Shown in pieces: positions 1 through 7,164 of a DNA stretch of 15,599 nt. Position numbers and translations under genes: made by a program. The notes under the pieces were generated by a model. That model saw only the letters and a program-made list of their open reading frames with translations, did not search any database and was not told the origin of the DNA. The DNA lies in contig JAPLIW010000664.1 of assembly GCA_026388915.1 (NCBI GenBank), positions 1 through 15,599 of the forward strand, in the 5' to 3' direction. The DNA is from Deltaproteobacteria bacterium (GTDB taxonomy: Bacteria > Desulfobacterota > SM23-61). How positions within the stretch are numbered: the first letter of the stretch is position 1; every line of letters begins with the position of its first letter.

Positions 1-42
1 GAGGAAGATGATGAGAAGCAGGATCGCCAGTCTGGTTTTCAT
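1..42 (-). CDS. livM: LivM-like branched-chain amino-acid ABC permease, first 14 codons only
   Basis: An ATG lies three bases after the livH stop, and its frame runs off the left edge. The visible residues are MKTRLAILLLIIFL, a short basic start followed by an unbroken hydrophobic stretch, as expected for the first membrane segment of a permease. A GGGAG Shine-Dalgarno-like sequence at the end of livH sits about eight bases upstream. In Liv/HAAT-type transporters livM normally follows livH and encodes the second permease subunit, so this identification rests mainly on position. The ATPase genes livG and livF would be expected further left, outside the window. Confidence 0.7.
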   Translation of the reverse strand, partial: MKTRLAILLLIIFL

Positions 43-45
43 CGC

Positions 46-903
46 TCAGCTCCCAAAGAGTCCCTGCGGCTTGATCATCAGGACCACGGCCATGATCAGG
101 AAAATCAAAAATAGCTCAAAGACCGGGAAGAGCAGGATCCCATAGGCGCTGAGGGTCCCCACGATGAGAGCGCCCACGAAAGCCCCCTTCAGGTTTCCCA
201 GGCCCCCGATCACCGTGATGATGAAAGCCTGGATGATCATGGCCGACCCGATCCCCGGAGCCACGACCCGAACCGGAGTCCCCAGAGCTCCCCCCAGGGC
301 GGCCAGCATTGCCCCGAAGGCAAAGACGCCGCTGAAGAGGGTGGGGATGTTGATCCCGATGGCACCGGCCATCTCCCGGTCGGAGGCCGAGGCCCTTACC
401 ATCTTTCCCCACCAGGTCTTCTCGAAGAGCAACCAGACCACCACGGCCACCAACAGGCCGGTGCCGATGATGAAGAGGTTATAGACCGGAAACGGCCTTC
501 CCACTACCGACACCGTCCCCTCGAAGAAACTGGGCATGGCCGGAATCTTGGCCACCCCTCCCCAGACCATCTTTACGGCGTCATCGAAGATGAGGATGAA
601 CCCGAAGGTCAAAAGAAGCTGGTAGGCATGGTCCTCGTTGTAGATGTGCCGCAGGAAAAAACGTTCCATGAGGTAGCCCACGACGGCAACAGAAAGAAGG
701 CTTAAGGCGATGGCCAGCCAGAAGTTGACCCCCCAGAGGCCATAGAAGGTGAAGGCGAAATAAGCCCCCAGCATGAATAGGCTCCCGTGGGCGAAATTGA
801 GAACCCCCAATACGCCGAACACGATGGTCAGACCGGCGGCCAGGAGCCAGAGGTACATGGCCACGCTCAGGCCTATGAGTCCCTGAAAGGCTAGTGTCTC
901 CAT
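46..903 (-). CDS. livH: Branched-chain amino-acid-type ABC transporter permease LivH
   Basis: This is a 285-residue integral membrane permease of the LivH (HAAT) family. It would pair with LivM to form the inner-membrane channel that accepts solute from the periplasmic binding protein encoded just upstream. About eight hydrophobic segments are visible. Family hallmarks are NFAHG at residues 36-40 followed by LGAY, the cytoplasmic ASASDREMAGAIGIN loop (171-185) expected to contact the ATPase, VIGGLGNLKG (231-240), and the C-terminal IKPQGLFG (277-284). Length is normal. The ATG at 903 has a good AAGGA-type ribosome site a few bases upstream. Substrate cannot be read from sequence: members of this family carry branched-chain amino acids, amides, urea or aromatic acids. 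A strong hairpin separates it from the binding-protein gene, and livM follows after three bases. Confidence 0.93.
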   Translation of the reverse strand: METLAFQGLIGLSVAMYLWLLAAGLTIVFGVLGVLNFAHGSLFMLGAYFAFTFYGLWGVNFWLAIALSLLSVAVVGYLMERFFLRHIYNEDHAYQLLLTFGFILIFDDAVKMVWGGVAKIPAMPSFFEGTVSVVGRPFPVYNLFIIGTGLLVAVVVWLLFEKTWWGKMVRASASDREMAGAIGINIPTLFSGVFAFGAMLAALGGALGTPVRVVAPGIGSAMIIQAFIITVIGGLGNLKGAFVGALIVGTLSAYGILLFPVFELFLIFLIMAVVLMIKPQGLFGS

Positions 904-927
904 ATCCTTTCCTTCGTTATTGAAAGA

Positions 928-957
928 GGGGGGAGCCGGTCACTCCCGGCTCCCCCC
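928..957 (-). terminator. 12-bp GC-rich hairpin between binding-protein and permease genes
   Basis: A perfect 12-bp inverted repeat (928-939 with 946-957, arm GGGGGGAGCCGG on the plus strand) closes a 6-base loop. It begins 8 bases past the binding-protein stop codon on the minus strand. The following bases are TCTTTCAATAACG, only weakly T-rich, so full termination is doubtful. Such hairpins after solute-binding-protein genes commonly protect the upstream mRNA end and allow partial read-through, giving more binding protein than permease. That role is inferred here. Confidence 0.7.
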
Positions 958-964
958 GGCAGCA

Positions 965-2287
965 TTATTTATCCATTTTCAGAGGCTCAAAAGGAGGATG
1001 GCGGTAGTAGGCCTGGGGGGGGAAGACTTTCAGGTCACCCAGGACGGGAAGGGGATATTTGGGGTCCATCACCACCCTGCCTCCGGGCACGGCATAAATC
1101 GCCTGGTGGTCTTCCGGCCGGAAGTACCTTTCTCCTGCGGGGGTCATGATTTTCATTCCTTCCATGGCCTTGACGAGGTCGGCGGTCTTGAGGCTTCGGG
1201 CCTTTTCCAGCGCCGCCTTGAAGACGTAAATCGTGGAGTACGCATTTTCGGCGGAGTAGTTGGGAAAGCGGTTCCACCGCTTGCGGAAAGCTTCAACAAA
1301 TTTCTTGTTCTCCGGCGTGTCGGGGTAGTTGTGAATGTAACGGGCCGTAGCCCAGAGTTTATCCTTGAATTTTCCCGCCGCCACTTCATTGGAAATCCCT
1401 TCGAGGATATCCACCGAGGCCCCCATGCACTGGAACCAGGCCTGGATCTTGTCGAAGACCCCCAGCATGAGCGCCTGCCGGAGGAGCATGACCCCTTCGC
1501 CGGCCCACGGGGTGGCGTGGATGCCATCGGGCTTGGCGGCCATCACCGCCGAGATGTGGGAGGAAAAATCCATGGTCCAGAAGGGCGCCCAGGCGATGGC
1601 GACAAATTCCACATCGGGGCGATACTTCTTGAGGGTATCCTTGAAGAGGGCCCAGCTGGAATACCCGTACTCATAGTCGCAGTGAATCCCGGCCCACCTC
1701 TTGATGTTGGGAAACTCCTTGAAGATCATGGCGGCCAAGTTGCCCTCCTGATAAACCGGTGCGGCGATGCGGAAGATCTGTTTGATCCCTTTGCCGGCCA
1801 CCAGTTCTTCGGTCAGCCGGTGGGTGGAAGCATGGTCGAACACGCAGATCCGGTCCAACTCGGGAAGGACGGGCCCGATGGCCATGGCGCTGCCGCTGGA
1901 ATCGACTCCAAAGAGAAGATGAGCTCCCCAATCCGTGGCCAGGTACCTGGCATTTTTCACGGCCACTGCGGGTTTGAGCTCTTCGTCCATAAACTTAAGC
2001 TCGAACCTGCTCCCCAGGACTCCGCCTTTGGCATTAATCTCCTCGATGGCCAAAGTGGCCCCGGCCTGGATCTGCCAGCCGTAATCAGCGTGGGCCCCGG
2101 AAATGACCCCCTGCCCCCCGAGCTTGATCACATCCACGCCCAGGGCTTTTCTGGCGGGTTTGCCTTTGGCGGGCGGCTTCTCCTGCGCGGAAGCCCCGAC
2201 CCCCTTCAGTCCCAGCGTCATCCCGCCGATTCCGGCCGCGGCGGTCTTCAGAAATGCCCTACGACTGATCCTTTTTCTTTCCTTCAT
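965..2287 (-). CDS. Tat-exported periplasmic substrate-binding protein of a Liv-type ABC transporter
   Basis: This 440-residue protein belongs to the type-1 periplasmic binding protein (Peripla_BP_6, LivK-like) family. It starts with a twin-arginine signal: SRRAFLK at residues 8-14, a hydrophobic stretch, and an ASA-QE cleavage site near residue 34, so it is probably exported folded by the Tat system. The mature part opens with a typical first domain including ISGAHADYGWQIQAGATLAIEEINAKGG-type sequence (split by a short basic, Ala/Pro-rich linker from the signal), then DWGAHLLFGVDSSGSA. The ligand-contacting positions cannot be assigned by eye, so the substrate is unknown. livH and livM follow in the same direction, which supports an uptake role. 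The ATG at 2287 has a strong GGGAGG site eight bases upstream. Family identification is firm; naming it livK would overstate substrate certainty. Confidence 0.9.
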   Translation of the reverse strand: MKERKRISRRAFLKTAAAGIGGMTLGLKGVGASAQEKPPAKGKPARKALGVDVIKLGGQGVISGAHADYGWQIQAGATLAIEEINAKGGVLGSRFELKFMDEELKPAVAVKNARYLATDWGAHLLFGVDSSGSAMAIGPVLPELDRICVFDHASTHRLTEELVAGKGIKQIFRIAAPVYQEGNLAAMIFKEFPNIKRWAGIHCDYEYGYSSWALFKDTLKKYRPDVEFVAIAWAPFWTMDFSSHISAVMAAKPDGIHATPWAGEGVMLLRQALMLGVFDKIQAWFQCMGASVDILEGISNEVAAGKFKDKLWATARYIHNYPDTPENKKFVEAFRKRWNRFPNYSAENAYSTIYVFKAALEKARSLKTADLVKAMEGMKIMTPAGERYFRPEDHQAIYAVPGGRVVMDPKYPLPVLGDLKVFPPQAYYRHPPFEPLKMDK

Positions 2288-2334
2288 CGGTCTTTCCTCC
2301 CTTCCTGGTTAGAGATGGTTTGGACTCCCTTGGC

Positions 2335-2352
2335 GCGCCCCCCCTGGGGCGC
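2335..2352. repeat. 7-bp GC hairpin in the leader of the binding-protein gene
   Basis: GCGCCCC at 2335-2341 and GGGGCGC at 2346-2352 form a perfect stem with a 4-base loop. It lies about 50 bases upstream of the binding-protein start. A smaller stem (CCCCT 2376-2380 with AGGGG 2384-2388) lies just before it in the direction of transcription. Neither is followed by a T-run on the minus strand. They may be ordinary transcript structures or the tail of the array at 2441-2557. Confidence 0.4.
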
Positions 2353-2440
2353 CTTCCAACCGCAAACGCATCCTCCCCCTTTCAGGGGAAAGAGAAACTT
2401 CCGAAATCTGAAGGTTGAAATGCGTTTTTCTTTTGCCTTG

Positions 2441-2557
2441 AGCGAAGCGGTCCTCGAGGCCCCTCGGGCCGGTCCTCAAGGGCGAAGCCCGGTCCTCAAG
2501 CCACGCCCTGTCGTGGCGGTCCTCAAGCGAAGCGCTCTTCGCGCGCGGAGCGCGAAC
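2441..2557. repeat. Array of four GGTCCTCAAG decamers punctuated by different small hairpins
   Basis: Four copies of a decamer lie at 2449-2458 (GGTCCTCGAG), 2471-2480, 2491-2500 and 2518-2527 (all GGTCCTCAAG). Each is followed by a different hairpin: GGCCC-CTC-GGGCC (2458-2470), GGGC-GAA-GCCC (2480-2490), GCCACG-6-CGTGGC (2500-2517) and GCGAAG-CGCT-CTTCGC (2527-2542). The last competes with GCGCTC/GAGCGC (2532-2537 with 2548-2553). In copies two to four the final G of the decamer is also the first base of the stem, so the unit is GGTCCTCAA plus a variable hairpin. AGCGAAGCG occurs at both ends (2441-2449 and 2526-2534). The array starts directly after the hemB stop. It looks like a composite mobile palindromic repeat or an elaborate 3' end structure. 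No protein is supported here. Confidence 0.75.
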
Positions 2558-3547
2558 TCAGCACCCCGACCGGTTCTTTTCCAGGAACCGTGCTGCCTCT
2601 TTGGCAAAGTAGGTGATGATGAGGTCGGCCCCGGCCCGTTTGATGGCCGTGAGCACCTCCATCATGGCCCCTTCCCCGTCGATCCACCCCCGCTGGGCCG
2701 CGGCTTTGATCATGGAGTATTCGCCGCTCACGTTGTAGGCTCCCACCGGGAGGTCAATCTCTTCCCGCACCTTCCGAATGATGTCCAGGTAGGGGAGAGC
2801 CGGTTTTACCATGATGATGTCCGCCCCTTCCTGAACGTCGAGCCGGACTTCCCGGAGCGCTTCCCGGGCATTGGCCGGGTCCATCTGGTAGGACTTGCGG
2901 TCCCCGAACTGGGGAGTCGATTCGGCGGCTTCCCGGAAGGGACCGTAGAAAACCGAGGCATGCTTGGCGGCGTAGGAAAGAATGGGTGTATTTTCAAACC
3001 CCTTCCGGTCCAAGAGGTCCCGGATGGCTTTGACCCGGCCGTCCATCATGTCCGAGGGGGCCACGAGGTCGACGCCCGCTTCGGCGTGGGACAGGGCCAT
3101 CTTGGCCAGAAGGGCCAGGGTGGCGTCGTTGTGCACCTCTCCGTCGACCACGACTCCGCAGTGGCCGTGGCTGGTGTATTCGCAGAGGCAGACATCGGTA
3201 ATGACCACCAGGTCGGGAAGCTCTCGTTTCAGGGTCCGGATGGCTTGCTGGATGATTCCCCGGGGGGAGTAGGCCTCGGTTCCTTTTGGGTCCTTTTTCT
3301 CGGGGATGCCAAAAAGAATCACCGCCGGGATATTCAACTTGCAGGCGGCTTCCGCCTCCCGGACCGCCAGGTCGATGGAAAGCTGGGCGATCCCGGGCAT
3401 GGATTTGATTTCGTGTCTGACCTTTCGCCCGTGAACGATGAAAAGAGGATAGATGAAATCATCAGGAGACAGCTTGGTCTCCCGGACCATCCTTCTCAGG
3501 GCTTCGCTCTTGCGCAGGCGGCGGGGACGGTAGAGGGGAAAATACAT
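2558..3547 (-). CDS. hemB: Delta-aminolevulinic acid dehydratase (porphobilinogen synthase)
   Basis: HemB condenses two 5-aminolevulinate molecules to porphobilinogen, the first common step to haem, sirohaem and cobalamin, in the cytoplasm. Counting from an ATG four codons further upstream (3559), the Schiff-base lysines are K199 in SYAAKHASVFYGPFRE and K252 in IIMVKPALPYLD. The zinc-site cysteines C124, C126 and C134 lie in VCLCEYTSHGHCG, so this is the zinc-dependent type rather than the aspartate/magnesium type. I prefer the start at 3547 (MYFPLYRPRRLR, 329 residues): GGGGG lies five bases upstream, the first ATG at 3559 has no ribosome site, and family members usually begin near this residue. 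The gene follows valS in the same direction after a repeat-filled spacer, with no obvious functional link. No other haem genes are visible. Confidence 0.96.
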   Translation of the reverse strand: MYFPLYRPRRLRKSEALRRMVRETKLSPDDFIYPLFIVHGRKVRHEIKSMPGIAQLSIDLAVREAEAACKLNIPAVILFGIPEKKDPKGTEAYSPRGIIQQAIRTLKRELPDLVVITDVCLCEYTSHGHCGVVVDGEVHNDATLALLAKMALSHAEAGVDLVAPSDMMDGRVKAIRDLLDRKGFENTPILSYAAKHASVFYGPFREAAESTPQFGDRKSYQMDPANAREALREVRLDVQEGADIIMVKPALPYLDIIRKVREEIDLPVGAYNVSGEYSMIKAAAQRGWIDGEGAMMEVLTAIKRAGADLIITYFAKEAARFLEKNRSGC

Positions 3548-3565
3548 GGCAACCCCCATTTTAAA

Positions 3566-3683
3566 TTCGGAATGCGGAATGCGGAATGCGGAATGAATGA
3601 CCCGAAGATTGCATTTGTCTTTTCCCCGCGTCTCCCGCTCTCCGCGTCACCGTGTCATTTCTTATTCCGCATTCCGCATTGTT
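3566..3683. repeat. Inverted arrays of the heptamer CGGAATG with an octamer-periodic centre
   Basis: Between valS and hemB, four exact tandem copies of CGGAATG (3568-3595) face two and a half copies of ATTCCGC (3664-3680). The 17-base right arm pairs perfectly with 3571-3587 and equally perfectly with 3578-3594, so two stem registers one heptamer apart are equivalent. The roughly 70-base loop contains its own degenerate eight-base rhythm, GCGTCTCC, CGCTCTCC, GCGTCACC, GTGTCATT (about 3629-3660). No gene or T-tract terminator is seen. Confidence 0.85.
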
Positions 3684-6356
3684 TCAGGTTTCTTTCCTCC
3701 AGCCCTTCACTCTTTCCAGGCTCTCTTTGAGCTTGGCCTCTCTCGCAGTCAGGGCTCCGGCTTTTCCCTTCTCCTTTTCCACCGCCTCCGGCCGGGCCCG
3801 GCTCACGAAATCCTGATTCTGGAGTTTCCGTTGGGTTCGGGACAGGTCTTCGAAAACCCTGTCTAATTCCCTCTGGAGCCGCTTTTCCTCTTCGTCCAAG
3901 TTGATCCACCCCTTCAGGGGCAGGAAGACCTCGACCTCTTCCACGATCGCGGTGGCGGAACCCTTGGGCCTCTGCCCCCCGGACTGGAAGCCCAGCTTCT
4001 CGGTCCGGGCCAGGTTTTCCACGTACATCCGGTTTTCCTCCAGGAAGCGCAGGGTTTCTTTTTTCGGACTGTACAGGATCACTTCCGCTTTTTTCCCGGG
4101 GGGAATGCCCATCTCGCTCCTCAGGTTGCGGATCGCCCCGATCACCTGCATGATCAGTTCCATCCGGGCCTCTTCCCGGGGGTAGATTTCGTTCTCCCGG
4201 GAGCGGGGAAATTCCGCCACCATGATGGATCCTTCGCTCCCCGGAAGGTTCTGCCAGATCTCCTCGGTGATGAAGGGCATGAAGGGATGAAGGAGGCGCA
4301 GGGAGGTATCCAGGACGCGGGCCAGCACATTCTGCGCCAGCCATTTCCGGCCGGGGTCCTGATCCTGATAGAGGGCCGGTTTGATCAGCTCAATGTACCA
4401 GTCGCAGAATTCGTGCCAGAGGAACTGGTAGACGGCCGAAGCGGCTTCGTTGAATTTGTAAGCGTCCAGCCCTTCCCGCACCTGGGCGACGGTCTTGTTG
4501 ACCCTGCTCAGGATCCATTGATCCGCCGGGGTCAACTGCGCTTCCCCCGCCGGCTTCCCCGGGTCGTACCCCTGGAGATGGGTGAGGGTAAAGCGGGAAG
4601 CGTTCCAGATCTTGTTGGCGAAGTTCCGGTAGCCGGAGATCCGCTCTTCGGAAAGCCGGATATCCCGCCCCTGAGCGGCAAAGGCCGCCAGGGTGAAGCG
4701 GAAGGAATCGGTCCCGAACTTCTCGATTACCTCCAGGGGGTCGATCACGTTGCCCCGGGACTTGCTCATCTTCTGGCCCTCGGCGTCCCGCACCAGGGCA
4801 TGGATGTAGACATCCCGGAAAGGCACGTCCCCCATGAACTTCAGCCCCATCATCATCATCCGGGCGACCCAGAAGAAGAGGATGTCGAAGCCGGTCACCA
4901 GGACCGACGTGGGATAAAAGACCTCCAGGTCCCGGGTCTTTTCCGGCCAGCCCATGGTGGAGAAGGGCCAGAGGGCCGAGCTGAACCAGGTATCCAGAAC
5001 GTCGGTCTCCTGCCGCACCCCGGAATGGCCGCAGGCTGGACACCGGATGACCGGTTCGGCGGAGACGATCACCTCCTGGCATTTCTCGCAGAACCAGGCG
5101 GGGATGCGGTGCCCCCACCAGATCTGCCGGGAGATGCACCAGTCGCGGATGTTGTTCATCCATTCGAAGTAGGTGCTTTCCCAGACCTGGGGGATGATCC
5201 GGGTCTCCCCCTTGACCACCGCGGCGATGGCCCGCTCCGCCAGCGGTTTGACCTTCACGAACCACTGCTTGGAGACCAGGGGCTCGATGACCGTCTTGCA
5301 GCGGTAGCAGTGCCCCACGCTGTGGGGAAAGGGTTCGATCTTCTGCAGAAGGTGGAGATCCTTCAAGTCTTTGACCACCCGATCGCGGGCCTGGAAACGG
5401 CCCAGGCCCGAGTACTTCCCCGCCTCTGGGCTCATGTTCCCCGCTTCATCGATGACCTTGACGACCGCGAGGTTGTGCCTCCGGCCGATCTCGAAGTCAT
5501 TGGGGTCATGGCCGGGGGTCACTTTTAATACCCCCGTGCCGAAATCCAGGGTCACGTATCCGTCGCCGATGACCGGGATCTTCCGGTCCATGAGGGGAAG
5601 CATGACCGTCCGGCCAATATATTTCTTATACCGTTCATCCTCGGGGTTCACCGCCAGGGCGGTGTCGCCGAGCAGGGTCTCCGGCCGGGTGGTGGCCACG
5701 GTCAGGGCCTCCTGCGATCCGTCCACGGGATACTGGATGTAATACAGGTGCCCCGGGTCATCCTCGTGTTCCACCTCCAGGTCCGAAAGAGCGGTCTGAC
5801 AGCGGGGGCACCAGTTGATGATGTAATCCCCCCGGTAGATCAAACCATCCTGGTAGAGGCGTACGAAGACCTCCCGCACCGCCCGGGAAAGCCCCTCGTC
5901 CATGGTAAAGCGCTCGCGGCTCCAGTCGCAGGAACTCCCCAGCTTTTTCAGCTGCTTGATGATGTGCCCGCCGAACTGCTCTTTCCACTTCCACACCCGC
6001 TGGATGAAAGCCTCGCGGCCCAGCTGATGCCGGTCGGTCCCTTCCTCGGCCAGCTGTTTTTCCACCACGTTCTGGGTGGCGATGCCGGCATGGTCGGTGC
6101 CGGGCAGCCAGAGGACATTGAACCCGTCCATTCGTTTGTACCGGGACAGGACGTCCTGCAGGGTATTGTTCAGGGCATGGCCCATGTGGAGGGAGCCGGT
6201 GACGTTGGGGGGCGGGATGACGATGGAATAAGGGGGGCGTCGCGAATTCTCATCCGCCCGGAAGAAGTTCTTCTGCTCCCAGAAGGAATACCATCGATCT
6301 TCCACCCGGTGGGGGTCGTACACCTTGCTCCATTCCTTCGATTCCGCTTCTTTCAC
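3684..6356 (-). CDS. valS: Valine-tRNA ligase
   Basis: ValRS charges tRNA-Val in the cytoplasm and edits mischarged threonine. The 890-residue length and domain order are standard for a class I enzyme. PPPNVTGSLHMGHAL contains the HIGH-type motif HMGH at residues 57-60, and the editing domain (about 190-350) shows TTRPETLLGDTALAVNP (222-238) and GTGVLKVTPGHDPND. A zinc-ribbon-like insertion has C423, C426, C439 and C442, and KMSKS is at 529-533. A charged C-terminal coiled coil (about 823-890) matches the ValRS tRNA-binding arm. The start is GTG at 6356, overlapping the TGA of the upstream PopZ-like gene as GTGA. A GAGGAG site six bases upstream supports this start and suggests translational coupling. 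No T-box or other leader is visible, which is expected for an internal operon gene. Confidence 0.98.
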   Translation of the reverse strand: MKEAESKEWSKVYDPHRVEDRWYSFWEQKNFFRADENSRRPPYSIVIPPPNVTGSLHMGHALNNTLQDVLSRYKRMDGFNVLWLPGTDHAGIATQNVVEKQLAEEGTDRHQLGREAFIQRVWKWKEQFGGHIIKQLKKLGSSCDWSRERFTMDEGLSRAVREVFVRLYQDGLIYRGDYIINWCPRCQTALSDLEVEHEDDPGHLYYIQYPVDGSQEALTVATTRPETLLGDTALAVNPEDERYKKYIGRTVMLPLMDRKIPVIGDGYVTLDFGTGVLKVTPGHDPNDFEIGRRHNLAVVKVIDEAGNMSPEAGKYSGLGRFQARDRVVKDLKDLHLLQKIEPFPHSVGHCYRCKTVIEPLVSKQWFVKVKPLAERAIAAVVKGETRIIPQVWESTYFEWMNNIRDWCISRQIWWGHRIPAWFCEKCQEVIVSAEPVIRCPACGHSGVRQETDVLDTWFSSALWPFSTMGWPEKTRDLEVFYPTSVLVTGFDILFFWVARMMMMGLKFMGDVPFRDVYIHALVRDAEGQKMSKSRGNVIDPLEVIEKFGTDSFRFTLAAFAAQGRDIRLSEERISGYRNFANKIWNASRFTLTHLQGYDPGKPAGEAQLTPADQWILSRVNKTVAQVREGLDAYKFNEAASAVYQFLWHEFCDWYIELIKPALYQDQDPGRKWLAQNVLARVLDTSLRLLHPFMPFITEEIWQNLPGSEGSIMVAEFPRSRENEIYPREEARMELIMQVIGAIRNLRSEMGIPPGKKAEVILYSPKKETLRFLEENRMYVENLARTEKLGFQSGGQRPKGSATAIVEEVEVFLPLKGWINLDEEEKRLQRELDRVFEDLSRTQRKLQNQDFVSRARPEAVEKEKGKAGALTAREAKLKESLERVKGWRKET

Positions 6357-7021
6357 GAACGCTCCTCAGCTTCTTTTTTCAATTTTTCAATTTCTTTGCG
6401 GATGATCTCTTCGGCGACCCTGGGGAAGATCTCCCGGGCAACCCGTTCCAGGATCTGCCCCCCATCCTGGGCTACCCATTTTTCCACCCGGCTCAGCATG
6501 GCTTCGCGGATGGCCCGCATCTCGGCTTCCATGTTGGGAACCGGAATTTTGGGCGGCTCGGAACCGAACCGGGGCGGCTCGGGAGCCATTCGGGCCGTTT
6601 CATGGACCTGCCGCGGAGGTTCGGGAGGAATGCGGGGCGGCAGGGAAGCCGGCCTGGGGGGCTCCGGCGCAGGCCTCGGCGGCTGGGGCGATGGCGGGGA
6701 AAATCCCGTCGGCTTGACTGCCGGCGGAACCGCGGGGGTTGGGGGCGGCGGAAACTGGCCGGTGGGCTCTTCCTCGGCGAGAAGAAATTTTTTCAAGGGG
6801 GATTCGGGGATCCCTTCCAAGTCATCCACCACCACCGGGGGATCCTTCCGCGGGATCTTGGGGGCTTCGGGGATTTTATTCTCCGGAGCCGCCGCAGAGA
6901 CTTTCTTCTCCAGGCCGGGCGCAGGAGGAGGTGCCATCCAGGCCCCTCCGGAAGGCTTTGGGGCTTCTTCCACCACATCCGTCAAATCGATAATCGACTC
7001 GTCCTTTTTTCGATCGTTCAT
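6353..7021 (-). CDS. Proline-rich PopZ-like (DUF2497-type) protein
   Basis: This 222-residue protein has a three-part layout. A short N-terminal segment contains IIDLTDVVEEA (10-20). A long, probably disordered linker (about 25-160) is rich in proline, glutamate and alanine with repeated PEPPR/PPRP units. A compact C-terminal amphipathic helical region (about 163-220) contains ILERVAREIFPRVAEEIIRK. The same layout of N-terminal motif, Pro/acidic linker and C-terminal oligomerising helices is known for the alphaproteobacterial pole-organising protein PopZ. The C-terminal pattern of a hydrophobic helix with a P between two helices ending EEI-RKEIEKLK resembles that family. It has no signal peptide or membrane segment, so it is cytoplasmic. 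A GGGGG site six bases upstream supports the ATG at 7021, and the gene overlaps valS by four bases. Function here (polar scaffold or another self-assembling hub) is inference; a generic low-complexity protein remains possible. Confidence 0.7.
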   Translation of the reverse strand: MNDRKKDESIIDLTDVVEEAPKPSGGAWMAPPPAPGLEKKVSAAAPENKIPEAPKIPRKDPPVVVDDLEGIPESPLKKFLLAEEEPTGQFPPPPTPAVPPAVKPTGFSPPSPQPPRPAPEPPRPASLPPRIPPEPPRQVHETARMAPEPPRFGSEPPKIPVPNMEAEMRAIREAMLSRVEKWVAQDGGQILERVAREIFPRVAEEIIRKEIEKLKKEAEERS

Positions 7022-7075
7022 AATATCCCCCTGAAATTAAAATCGAATACCATAAAAAGCTGCAAATATCAAGGA

Positions 7076-7161
7076 TTGTTGCTGGTTGCTCGTTGCCCGT
7101 TGCTTGTTGGAGACGCAAAAAATCGACCAACGACGAGTAACCAGTAACCAGCAACGAAGCC
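7076..7161. repeat. Inverted arrays of the degenerate heptamer NNGTTGC
   Basis: Five consecutive heptamers TTGTTGC, TGGTTGC, TCGTTGC, CCGTTGC, TTGTTGG (7076-7110) are followed, after a 16-base A-rich gap, by the reverse-complement words CCAACGA, CGAGTAA, CCAGTAA, CCAGCAA, CGAAGCC (7127-7161). The outer arms pair perfectly over 10 bp (7078-7087 with 7146-7155) and the inner ends pair as GTTGG/CCAAC. It fills the space between the dgt stop and the leader of the PopZ-like gene. Confidence 0.8.
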
Positions 7162-7164
7162 GGA

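Noticed and set aside
3568..3680. CRISPR array or insertion-sequence ends in the repeat spacers
   Set aside because: The words are 6-8 bases without unique spacers, there are no cas or transposase genes, and no target-site duplications were seen.
920..3730. A 2.8-kb open frame on the plus strand (936 codons)
   Set aside because: It runs antisense to the binding-protein gene and hemB, both of which have clear family motifs, and passes through the decamer array. Its sequence resembles no family, and long antisense frames are common in GC-rich genes.
5748..7034. Plus-strand open frame antisense to valS and the PopZ-like gene
   Set aside because: Its glycine-rich part mirrors the proline codons of the PopZ-like linker on the other strand, and it has no domain or ribosome site.
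7044..7072. TTGATA - 17 bases - TATTCG as a promoter for the PopZ-like gene
   Set aside because: The -10 matches the consensus at only three of six positions. A promoter here is plausible from gene layout but not supported by this match.
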